From contig JAHIOY010000023.1 in NCBI GenBank assembly GCA_018894495.1, positions 1 through 8,253 on the forward strand: 8,253 nucleotides of DNA, written 5' to 3'. The translations under genes were made by a program, and so were the position numbers. The notes under the pieces were generated by a model, which made no database searches, was not told the DNA's origin, and worked only from the letters and a program-made list of their open reading frames with translations. This stretch comes from Patescibacteria group bacterium (GTDB lineage Bacteria > Patescibacteriota > Minisyncoccia > Minisyncoccales > JAHIOY01). This document shows positions 1 through 5,671 of this stretch, in pieces (positions within the stretch are counted from its first letter, which is position 1; every line of letters begins with the position of its first letter).

Positions 1-119
1 CCTGATCTTAAAATTACCGGTTTGGAGGTAGAAGCTCCTTTATAGTGGAAATTGCCAAGGACATGAACCCCAAAAATGAGACATGGGCACAGTTTGTTTT
101 TAGAGATTTTAGGGGTTAA
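1..119 (+). other. Possible 3' end(s) of an unidentified or decayed gene
   Basis: Frame 1 is open from the window edge to a TAG at 43-45 and ends in KITGLEVEAPL. A second frame is open from about position 12 to a TAA at 117-119 and ends in NETWAQFVFRDFRG, with a possible GTG at 45. Both strings look protein-like, so this may be one gene tail broken by a frameshift, or one real tail and one chance frame. I do not recognise either. The rest of the stretch up to 203 holds nothing I can name. It must contain the left edge of the IS3 element, but no terminal repeat can be assigned because the right end is missing. Confidence 0.25.
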
Positions 120-203
120 ATCTGTTTGGAAGAAAGGTAAAAGATGTGGTAGGATAAATTTGTCAGTTAAATTGTAAATAATCTTAAAGTCCTTAATAAA
201 CCT

Positions 204-491
204 ATGTCTAAACAACGTAAATTCAATCCTCGGTTAAAGTTTCAAATCATTCTCGAGGCAATCAAGAGCGGACGAGCCCAAACCGAGGTTGCTCGTCAAT
301 ACAGTATTCATCCTCAACTCCTCATTAACTGGAAGAAACAATTCTTTGAAAAAGGACCATTTATCTTTGAGGAAAAAGGAAAGAAAGATAATTCAGCAAG
401 AAAGGCAGAAGAATTAGAAAGGATTATTGGCCAACAGACTATTGAGATTCAACTTTTAAAAAAATTCTTGGGGCATGCCAGTTTAGTTTGA
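204..491 (+). CDS. IS3-family transposase OrfA (helix-turn-helix)
   Basis: This 95-residue protein is a typical IS3-family OrfA, which binds the element ends and is made alone or as an OrfAB fusion transposase. Residues 1-55 form the HTH_Tnp_1-type domain (RLKFQIILEAIKSGRAQTEV, then QYSIHPQLLINWKKQF). Residues 68-88 form the leucine-zipper-like helix (KAEELERIIGQQTIEIQLLK). The length is normal for the family. The TGA stop at 489-491 overlaps the orfB frame, which lies in the -1 frame, as is standard for IS3 elements. The start ATG at 204 is preceded by no clear ribosome binding site. The gene itself looks intact, but its partner OrfB is truncated, so the element should not transpose by itself. 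Confidence 0.88.
   Translation: MSKQRKFNPRLKFQIILEAIKSGRAQTEVARQYSIHPQLLINWKKQFFEKGPFIFEEKGKKDNSARKAEELERIIGQQTIEIQLLKKFLGHASLV
458..464 (+). promoter_or_regulatory. A AAA AAA slippery heptamer for -1 frameshifting in the IS3 element
   Basis: Seven A residues sit in the phase A_AAA_AAA relative to the orfA frame (codons TTA AAA AAA). A -1 slip here moves ribosomes into the orfB frame and joins ...IQLLKK to ILGACQFSLSRKRN. The position near the end of orfA and the direction of the shift match the known programmed frameshift of IS3 elements. A self-complementary GGCATGCC lies just downstream, but I see no convincing stimulatory stem-loop. Confidence 0.65.
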
Positions 492-697
492 GCCGGAAGA
501 GAAACCTTGTTCAGGTTGTTAAACCAAAAGGGTCAATTAAGTTAATCTGTCAGATATTAGAGGTTCCTCGAAGCACTTATTACCGCTGGCAAAACAAGAA
601 ATCAATCTCTCTGGCTGAAAAATACCATTTTAGAAAAAGATATTTCAAAGAAATTCTGACCATTATTTTACCTTACACTTTATTCTATTTCGGTTAG
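488..697 (+). pseudogene. IS3-family transposase OrfB, truncated after the N-terminal segment
   Basis: The frame carries the start of an IS3 OrfB: SIKLICQILEVPRSTYYRW (about residues 16-34 of this frame) is the typical N-terminal helix-turn-helix segment. Homology seems to end near the YFKEI segment, around position 655. The remaining residues (LTIILPYTLFYFG) look like chance sequence up to a TAG. The whole DDE (rve) catalytic domain, normally more than 200 residues, is absent. A free start is unlikely, since OrfB is normally reached by -1 frameshifting from orfA. The deletion joins the IS directly to the truncated regulator gene that follows, so one event may have damaged both. Confidence 0.8.
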
Positions 698-750
698 ATT
701 TTAGATGATTTACTGCGTCGTTATTTATTATTTTTGATTTTTGGTGTAGC

Positions 751-897
751 ATTAAAGTAATAAAGGCGAGATTGGCCGATGTCGCTAATAATACGATTAT
801 TAAAATTGAAGATGGTAAAAACCAAAATCCAACGTTTGATACATTAAAAAAAATTGCGAATGCCCTTAATGTTAGTGTTGATAATTTAATTAACTAA
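751..897 (+). pseudogene. XRE-family HTH regulator, 5'-truncated remnant
   Basis: The frame ending with TAA at 895-897 reads ARLADVANNTIIKIEDGK, then NPTFDTLKKIANALNVSVDNLIN. This is the second half of a Cro/C1-type HTH domain: recognition helix, the TIIKIEDG turn, and the final KIANALNVSVDNLI helix. The expected first helix and the GLSQ-type turn are missing, and the frame has no ATG. The frame is open from 709, but the part before about 760 does not look like the family. The end resembles the intact regulator at 6553-6759 (KIAKALGVSIEELIK). A good ribosome binding site for the next gene overlaps its stop, so the two were probably an operon. The gene appears broken by the IS-linked deletion. 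Confidence 0.75.
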
Positions 898-902
898 AGG
901 AG
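896..902 (+). promoter_or_regulatory. Shine-Dalgarno sequence AAAGGAG
   Basis: A strong AAAGGAG lies 7 nt before the ATG at 910. It fixes that start and overlaps the stop of the XRE remnant. It stands out because the other genes in this window have weak or no such signal. Confidence 0.7.
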
Positions 903-909
903 AAAACAT

Positions 910-1548
910 ATGGAAAATTTATTTTTACTTTTATTTCTCGCTTCATTCATCTGTTTAATAATTGGGCTAGTTAAGCCAACATTTTTTTCTCGTTTTATCA
1001 AAGGTGAAATCACAAAGAAAAAAATCGGTTTGATTTTTGGTATTGCTACTGTTGTCTTTTTTGTCATGTTTGGGATGACAACTGACACTAATAAACAAAC
1101 ACAATTAAACACTAATGAAAAAGCAGCAGAACAAAAAATAGAACCCAAACAATTAAGCCCCGAGGAACAAGCAAAAAAGGCAGAGGCGGAAGCCGCAGCC
1201 AAGAAAATTGCAGACGAAGAAAAAGCAAAAACATACTCCACCATTTCACTTACGGATGTAACTGTCTCAAATGATCATGTCACCATAGTTGGTACTACTG
1301 ATCTGCCAGATGGAGCAAAGCTTGCTACGAGTTTTGATGTATGGGGTAGATCAACTGCGGCTTCATGGATTGGTTCTGAAGGGGAGGCACAAGTGTCAAA
1401 AGGAGGTTTTACATCAACATTGGTAATTCCGCAAAGAGATGAGTTTGCAAAAGGGCCGTATGAAATATCAATTCTCTTCACTCCGATAGGCGGGACCGAA
1501 CAAATAACGAATCTTGTCGGAAAAAAATGGCGAAAATTTGACAGGTAA
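910..1548 (+). CDS. Membrane-anchored protein of unknown function, N-terminal part (split by frameshift)
   Basis: I do not recognise this protein. Two hydrophobic segments, residues about 3-21 (LFLLLFLASFICLIIGLV) and 40-56 (IGLIFGIATVVFFVMFG), suggest a membrane anchor. An acidic, Ala/Lys/Glu-rich linker that may form a coiled coil follows (about residues 70-107, SPEEQAKKAEAEAAAKK). After it comes a beta-rich soluble domain starting at TYSTISLTDVTVSNDHVTI. The natural reading frame appears to leave this one at the A7 run 1521-1527. The last residues, KKWRKFDR, are probably out-of-frame, and the true continuation is the frame ending at 2032. Without one A the two parts join as NLVG-KNGENLTGNL, giving about 374 residues. 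The start is well supported by the AAAGGAG 7 nt upstream. Confidence 0.7.
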   Translation: MENLFLLLFLASFICLIIGLVKPTFFSRFIKGEITKKKIGLIFGIATVVFFVMFGMTTDTNKQTQLNTNEKAAEQKIEPKQLSPEEQAKKAEAEAAAKKIADEEKAKTYSTISLTDVTVSNDHVTIVGTTDLPDGAKLATSFDVWGRSTAASWIGSEGEAQVSKGGFTSTLVIPQRDEFAKGPYEISILFTPIGGTEQITNLVGKKWRKFDR

Positions 1549-2032
1549 TCTGATTAAACAAACATATGGTTTCAAAACTATGGAGTTGGTTATAAAGAAA
1601 GATTTAACCATATCTGTTTCGCCTGTAAAATACAATTTTGTATTTCAGTTGCCCTCTCAATACTTACAAGGGACAGCCGAGTTCTCGTTAGCAGAATTTG
1701 CTAGCTCGTGGAAGAAACAAGACTGGAAAGGTATGACTACTTGGGTTGCGAAAGATTGGGTTTCCAGACAAAATGATTCAGCTACTCTTCTTAGTAATAT
1801 GCTGAACTTTAAGTATCTTGAGGGCTTTAAAATCACTAATGTTAATAAGCGGAGTGATGTCCTAAGCACCATTACTTTCAAAGCACAATATAGGCTTTGG
1901 GCATCTGATTCGACGAATGTCAAAAAAGTTCAGATCAGTGCTGATATAAGAAAACAAGATAATAGTGGTTCCCCTGATAGTAATGGGACTTGGGGTGTTT
2001 ATCCTCTTTACTCAGAAGAGGATATCAAATAG
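1514..2032 (+). CDS. Membrane-anchored protein of unknown function, C-terminal part (continuation after frameshift)
   Basis: This frame continues the 910 gene after the A7 run. The TTG at 1514 is only the first possible start and is not a convincing initiation site. The sequence completes a beta-rich domain (ELVIKKDLTISVSPVKYNFV). It ends in a segment of about 105 residues beginning SLAEFASSWKKQDWKGMTTW and containing FKITNVNKRSDVLSTITFKA. That helix-then-curved-sheet pattern resembles NTF2-like or DUF4878-like folds. That is a guess from layout, not a recognised motif. No catalytic motif is visible. If the extra A is a sequencing error, or is bypassed by transcriptional slippage, the protein is intact; otherwise the gene is broken. 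Confidence 0.6.
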   Translation: MSEKNGENLTGNLIKQTYGFKTMELVIKKDLTISVSPVKYNFVFQLPSQYLQGTAEFSLAEFASSWKKQDWKGMTTWVAKDWVSRQNDSATLLSNMLNFKYLEGFKITNVNKRSDVLSTITFKAQYRLWASDSTNVKKVQISADIRKQDNSGSPDSNGTWGVYPLYSEEDIK

Positions 2033-2172
2033 AAATGAAACTTGAAGACACTTTGTGAATATATTTTTAAATTTGTTGTTTAGTCCTGAATGGCGTAATG
2101 TTGGTGGAATGAATGAAACAGGACTTTTAAAAGAAGTTCTGCCGTTTGATTCTAAAGAATCGGCATTTTTAG
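2033..2172 (+). other. Decayed coding sequence, unidentified
   Basis: There is no intact gene here. A frame open from about 2046 to the TAA at 2181 contains NIFLNLLFSPEWRNVGGMNE and ends ESAFLAQV. A short ATG frame at 2035 reads MKLEDTL and stops at 2056-2058. Both look like pieces of real genes, and they lie just before the methyltransferase remnant, so they may be earlier parts of the same dead locus. I cannot name them. Confidence 0.3.
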
Positions 2173-2455
2173 CTCAAGTATAAAGGAAAAAAACAAGGCG
2201 GACAATTACAAATTGATAAAAAATCATTAATGGAAATTCCTTTACTTGAAGCAGAAGAAAAGGAGCAAGAAAAAATCGCCGTGGTAGGTGATAAAATTAT
2301 GGTAAAAACCGCTGAATTTTACAGAACTTCATAGAACACGGACAAAATAGCATTCATTGAAAACTGAAATTGAAAAGTTTGATAGTGAAATTGACGAGGC
2401 AATTTATAAACTCTATGGACTTACTACAGAAGAAATCAGAACAATTGAAAAATAA
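2173..2455 (+). pseudogene. C-terminal remnant of an Eco57I/TaqI-type DNA methyltransferase
   Basis: One frame (2173-2364) reads KGKKQGGQLQIDKKSLMEIP, then EKEQEKIAVVGDKI, then an in-frame TAG at 2332-2334, then NTDKIAFIEN. The adjacent frame continues with KTEIEKFDSEIDEAIYKLYG and ends GLTTEEIRTIEK at a TAA (2453-2455). The LQIDKKSLMEIPL and IDEAIYKLYGLTTEEI patterns are typical of the C-terminal target-recognition end of class I adenine methyltransferases in type I, IIG and Eco57I-like R-M enzymes. One in-frame stop and one frameshift, with no catalytic NPPY region upstream, show that this is a dead fragment. It overlaps the possible starts of the next gene. The family call is from remembered patterns. 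Confidence 0.65.
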
Positions 2456-3803
2456 AGGGGTTGTTTTAGCGTTGAATAGCCACAACACAAAAACAAAATC
2501 CGAAACTTTAGGCGATGTTGAACTAAAGTATATTTCTTATGGTGATACAATAGAATTTGCCAAAATATTACAGGAAGCTCTAAAAGACAAAGATTTTGTT
2601 GCCAAGATATTGTTTCATCAACTTGTTAAGCCAGAAATCAGCTTTGGCGATTTTCAGAAAATATCAGATGTAGAGCTTGAAGCATTAGCAAGGGCATTTG
2701 TTAAAAACGAAAGTCATACTTTCAAATATTTTCAGGATACTGGCGATTACTTCAAGAATTTTAAGCAAGCATTGGTTATTGGACAAGAAAAGCATATTGA
2801 GGAATTGAGAAAAACTTTTGAGCCGATTATTAAGTCGGCACAAGAAACCTTGACCGCTTTCAGTAAAAATTATGCTTCAGTAATTCAGCAGGCCATTGAC
2901 GGCACTTCTTACATTCAAGAGTCAATGCGAGGTCTGGCAGAAGTAGCCAAGCAAGTTAGCGATACGCAAAGACGGCTTTTTGAATCTATAAAGCCAGCAA
3001 TCGAGCAATATCAAGCAACTGCAAAAATTATCGCCGAGTCATTACGCCCACAAATTGATTTTTGGCAAAAATGGACGGAGCAAAACAAAAGAATATTCGA
3101 TAGTTTTTCAAACTATTGGGCGAATTTTCAGAAGACATATAATATCGCCGAACAAAAAGCCGTTGGAGTTTTACAAAAATACAAATGGTTCATCATACCG
3201 AGTTTTCCAATGCCTTTTATTTTTGAAGTAGTGAAACTTGATAAAAAGAAAGGTAGGCAGGATAAAGCCGTCAATGGCTTGTTTATCAAATATTTTGAGG
3301 CAAAAAATTGGCAGAACTTAGAGGGAATGGTGGACGATTGGAAAAATAAACCTTTGTTGGAAAAACGATATAAAATTTTGGCTGATTGTGTTGAGGTTGT
3401 AAAAATGGCGAGTAAGAAAGGCGTAAATGGAGCGAATGTTGTTTTGCCGACATTGATAACTCAAATTGACGGGGCTTTGACTGATTATCTAAATTCAAAA
3501 GATATTCAGTGGGACTGCGATTATGATGATTGGATTGACGGCAAAACAGGAAAAGTAAAAAAGATTGGCAGAAAAACACAATTCAAAAATACAAAACCAA
3601 AAGTTTTGACAACTCAACTTGACGATTTGGCGAATGATATATTTTTGAATATTTTGTTTCAAAGATCACAAAAGGGCAAACCTCTTGCAACGCCGTTTAG
3701 TTTTAACAGACACAAAATTATTCATGGCGAAAGCACAAAATACGGCAGAAAGGATTATTTAATTCGTGCGTTCATGGTTCTGGATTTACTTGCACATTTT
3801 TAG
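2415..3803 (+). CDS. Coiled-coil protein with C-terminal HEPN-like R-X4-H motif (putative defence RNase)
   Basis: I do not know a named family for this 462-residue protein. The frame is open from a TTG at 2370, but that part overlaps the methyltransferase remnant, so I prefer the ATG at 2415; a later TTG at 2472 behind AAAGGGG is also possible. About residues 115-255 are long amphipathic helices (for example KTFEPIIKSAQETLTAFSKN and SIKPAIEQYQATAKIIAESL), likely a coiled coil. The last 60 residues (LTTQLDDLANDIFLNILFQR, then RHKIIHGES, then YGRKDYLIRAFMVLDLLAHF) resemble a HEPN domain. R432 and H437 give the R-X4-H signature, with a following helix to the end. HEPN domains of this kind are usually metal-independent RNases in Abi, toxin-antitoxin and R-M-linked systems. 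Position behind a dead methyltransferase fits a defence role, but this is inference. Confidence 0.7.
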   Translation: MDLLQKKSEQLKNKGVVLALNSHNTKTKSETLGDVELKYISYGDTIEFAKILQEALKDKDFVAKILFHQLVKPEISFGDFQKISDVELEALARAFVKNESHTFKYFQDTGDYFKNFKQALVIGQEKHIEELRKTFEPIIKSAQETLTAFSKNYASVIQQAIDGTSYIQESMRGLAEVAKQVSDTQRRLFESIKPAIEQYQATAKIIAESLRPQIDFWQKWTEQNKRIFDSFSNYWANFQKTYNIAEQKAVGVLQKYKWFIIPSFPMPFIFEVVKLDKKKGRQDKAVNGLFIKYFEAKNWQNLEGMVDDWKNKPLLEKRYKILADCVEVVKMASKKGVNGANVVLPTLITQIDGALTDYLNSKDIQWDCDYDDWIDGKTGKVKKIGRKTQFKNTKPKVLTTQLDDLANDIFLNILFQRSQKGKPLATPFSFNRHKIIHGESTKYGRKDYLIRAFMVLDLLAHF

Positions 3804-3826
3804 TAAGATACAAAGGTAAAGGCGGC

Positions 3827-3845
3827 GCGCCAGTTTCACTGGCAC
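3827..3845 (+). repeat. Hairpin-forming inverted repeat
   Basis: GCGCCAGT and ACTGGCAC flank a TTC loop. The 8-bp stem has one G-T pair. It sits 24 nt after the stop of the HEPN-like gene. No T run follows it, so I do not call it a terminator. It is the first of several GC-rich palindromes in the gene-free stretch 3804-4082. Confidence 0.5.
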
Positions 3846-3887
3846 GAAATTCGGCGGCGGCGGAAAAAAATTGGAATCGGAAAGCGA

Positions 3888-3930
3888 GGGCGGGCAAAAA
3901 TTCCTTCCCTCCCCTCCTTTTTGCCTGCCC
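3888..3930 (+). repeat. 13-bp inverted repeat with pyrimidine-rich loop
   Basis: GGGCGGGCAAAAA (3888-3900) and TTTTTGCCTGCCC (3918-3930) can pair with a single G-T wobble. They are separated by a 17-nt loop of only C and T. The T run belongs to the second arm and precedes its GC part, so this is not a normal intrinsic terminator. The right arm overlaps the left end of the next palindromic element. Confidence 0.55.
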
Positions 3931-3962
3931 GACTTGTCCGCCGAAGTTTTAACGCAGGCGGA
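3924..3962 (+). repeat. GC-rich palindromic element, copy B (CCTGCCCG...GCAGGCGG ends)
   Basis: This segment starts CCTGCCCG and ends GCAGGCGG, the same complementary ends as the element inside the reductase gene at 4299-4334, but with a different middle. Read in the reductase frame, which stays open here although it is upstream of the true start, it gives PAR-x7-NAGG. The other copy gives PAR-x6-NAGG. The rest of 3963-4082 up to the reductase start holds a small GCCGC/GCGGC hairpin (about 3981-3997) and nothing else I can name. Confidence 0.5.
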
Positions 3963-4082
3963 GTGTTCAGTTTTGGTTCTGCCGCGCGAAGAGCGGCAAT
4001 CACTCGGGATTTTGTTCAAAATGAGTTCGGACTTTTTCCAATAAACACCACCACAATTATTGCAAAAAATAAAAATAAGCCA

Positions 4083-5138
4083 ATGGAAAGCAAAATAGCG
4101 GTTATTGGGGTTGGCGGAAGAACCGGAGCAATGTTTGCTTTTGAGTTTAAAAAAGCGGCTGAGGTTTTGGGCGTGGGCAGGGAAAAAGAAATTGAAATAA
4201 TTCAAAAGAAAAAACTTTACATAAAGAAGGAGGGGCATCCGGCGGAATTGTTTGAGGTCAAGGCGATTAAGGACACTGAATTCCCGGACGGATTTTTGCC
4301 TGCCCGCAATGCTTTGCATAGCAATGCAGGCGGGCCGGAAATTATTTTTTTGACAATAAAAAATCCGGTAGGCCCGGCAGTTGAATATTATTACCAAAAA
4401 ATTAAAAACGAAAAAAAATTGCCGGTTTTGGTCTTGTCTCAAAATGGTTTGGCAGCTGGCGAGGAGGCAAAAAACGGCTTAGAAAAAACTTTAGGCCAGA
4501 GAGCGAATGAAGTTCAAATCATCAGGCTCAGCTTATTGAATGCGGTGGAGAGAAAGAATTTGGAAAGCAAAATTTATATTGGTTATTCTTTGCCGATTCG
4601 GCTGTGTTTTGGCGTTTTCTCTGGTCAGGGAGAAACTAAAAAAATTGCCGCTCTTTTTAAGGAAGCCGGAATTGAAGCTGAGGAAATTCCGCCGGAAAAA
4701 GTCAGAGACATGGAATTTTCTAAACTCTTTTTAAATTTAATTGGGATGAGTTCGGCTGCTAATGGCCTTTCTCTCCGGGAAGGTTTTGGTGAACGAGAAA
4801 CATTTAAAGAAGAAATCAACTCCTTAAGGGAGTACATAAGAGTAGTAAGAGCGGCTGGCGGAAATTTCTTAAATTTATCGCCATATCCCATAAAATTATT
4901 TGTTTTTTTGGTTGAAAAAATTCCTCTTCCGATTTTAATTTTTTTTCGTCAAAAAATCTGGACAATAGTCAGCCGCGGCAGGAAAGGGAAAGAAAAAGGC
5001 AATTTAGATGAAATTGATTATTATCAGGGCGAAGTGGTGAGGTTGGGAAAGGAAACGGGAATCAAAACATCGGTTAGTGAGGAAATTTTAAAGCGGGCGA
5101 AAAATTATATAGATAGGGAGGGGTGCCTGAGTGGTTGA
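4083..5138 (+). CDS. Ketopantoate reductase-like NAD(P)-binding oxidoreductase (ApbA/PanE family)
   Basis: The 351-residue protein begins ESKIAVIGVGGRTGAMFAFE. The GxGGxxG at residues 9-15 is the Rossmann nucleotide-binding loop, so the ATG at 4083 is the natural start, although the frame stays open far upstream. EIIFLTIKNP matches the second half of the Rossmann fold. EFSKLFLNLIGMSS (K214, N218) matches the K-x3-N active-site helix of ketopantoate reductases, which reduce 2-dehydropantoate to pantoate with NADPH in CoA synthesis. It is longer than the usual 300 residues, partly because residues 73-84 are encoded by an inserted 36-nt palindrome and because of a hydrophobic, basic stretch near residues 275-305. 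The substrate may differ from ketopantoate. No ribosome binding site is evident. The stop lies 22 nt inside the following tRNA gene. Confidence 0.72.
   Translation: MESKIAVIGVGGRTGAMFAFEFKKAAEVLGVGREKEIEIIQKKKLYIKKEGHPAELFEVKAIKDTEFPDGFLPARNALHSNAGGPEIIFLTIKNPVGPAVEYYYQKIKNEKKLPVLVLSQNGLAAGEEAKNGLEKTLGQRANEVQIIRLSLLNAVERKNLESKIYIGYSLPIRLCFGVFSGQGETKKIAALFKEAGIEAEEIPPEKVRDMEFSKLFLNLIGMSSAANGLSLREGFGERETFKEEINSLREYIRVVRAAGGNFLNLSPYPIKLFVFLVEKIPLPILIFFRQKIWTIVSRGRKGKEKGNLDEIDYYQGEVVRLGKETGIKTSVSEEILKRAKNYIDREGCLSG
4299..4334 (+). repeat. 36-nt palindromic element inserted in frame in the reductase gene, copy A
   Basis: The segment starts CCTGCCCGCAATGC and ends GCAATGCAGGCGGG. Folding it end to end pairs nearly every base, with three symmetric mismatches and one G-T pair. 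It is exactly 12 codons long and encodes PARNALHSNAGG, which is unlike the flanking sequence. It falls between the KDTEFPDGF and EIIFLTIKNP segments, a likely loop before a beta strand. It is GC-rich in an AT-rich gene and shares its ends with 3924-3962. This recalls the Rickettsia palindromic elements, which also insert in frame in genes. Confidence 0.7.
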
Positions 5139-5206
5139 AAGGGATGGTTTCGAAAACCATTGTGGCTGAAAGGTCACCGTGAGTTCGAATCTCACCCCCT
5201 CCGCCA
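5117..5206 (+). tRNA. tRNA-Ser (anticodon CGA)
   Basis: The acceptor stem is GGAGGGG (5117-5123) with CCCCTCC (5196-5202), followed by discriminator G and an encoded CCA (5204-5206). The anticodon stem ATGGT/ACCAT (5144-5148, 5156-5160) holds the loop TTCGAAA with anticodon CGA at 5151-5153, which reads UCG serine codons. A long variable arm (GTGGC/GTCAC, 5162-5178) shows the class II shape of serine tRNAs. The T arm GTGAG-TTCGAAT-CTCAC is at 5179-5195. The upstream reductase gene ends inside its D arm, and the recombinase pseudogene frame on the other strand runs into its 3' end. The gene may therefore be an integration site. Confidence 0.95.
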
Positions 5207-5223
5207 AGTGGTAAAAGTTGTTT

Positions 5224-5252
5224 CTGGCTCGCCCGCTACGTGGGCTCGCCAG
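5224..5252. repeat. 29-nt palindromic element next to the tRNA
   Basis: The stem is CTGGC, TC, GCCCGC on the left and GTGGGC, TC, GCCAG on the right around a TAC loop. It is perfectly symmetric apart from the TC/TC internal loop and one G-T pair. It is GC-rich in AT-rich surroundings and lies 18 nt after the tRNA CCA, inside the extended recombinase frame (residues WRAHVAGEPE). It resembles in style, but not in sequence, the elements at 3924 and 4299. Confidence 0.5.
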
Positions 5253-5287
5253 CCGATTTTAGGCACGAAATTGAATTTTTTGTCTTT

Positions 5288-5315
5288 CAAAATAAAGTTC
5301 GAGCCGACATTTTTT
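5288..5315 (+). repeat. 28-bp inverted repeat, copy 1 (within the recombinase C-terminus)
   Basis: The segment starts CAAAATAAAGTTCGAGCC and ends in six T residues. Its exact reverse complement is at 6416-6443. On the minus strand it encodes KNVGSNFIL of the recombinase, so this is the original copy and the distal one is derived. Confidence 0.85.
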
Positions 5316-5671
5316 AGAAATGTTAGGATTTGCTGATTGTCGCCTTGCGACAATAGAATTTTGGCTTGTTTCGCCTCAAAAATCATCTTTTTCATCGGTT
5401 CGAGCCAATTATTCCCCGTTTGTTCAAAATCTCTAATTTTTTGCTCAATATCCAGTTTTTCGTTGAGCAGTTTTTGTTTCTTGGCTTGATATTCTTCAAT
5501 CGTTAACACCCCGCCAGCAATATAGAGGTCTAACAAGTTTTCAATTTTCTGCTCAACTTTGGCTTTTTGATTTTGGAGATTTTGAACAAAAATTTCACTT
5601 TCATTTTTAGTTTGCTCTTTTTCCCTATCTATTTCAGCAAACATATTTTCCGCCCAATCGTCCGGCAAAGA

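Noticed and set aside
894..1244. 116-codon minus-strand frame
   Set aside because: It is antisense to the membrane protein, which has a strong ribosome binding site and sensible segments.
3888..3930. Intrinsic terminator after the HEPN-like gene
   Set aside because: The T run is inside the second arm, before its GC part, with no U tract following the stem.
3921..4082. N-terminal extension of the reductase frame starting with MPARLVRR
   Set aside because: The Rossmann GxGGxxG begins 8 residues after the ATG at 4083. The upstream part is made of palindromic repeat sequence and does not look like protein.
3786..4442. 218-codon minus-strand frame
   Set aside because: It lies opposite the repeat gap and the well-supported reductase gene, and its composition is that of an antisense shadow.
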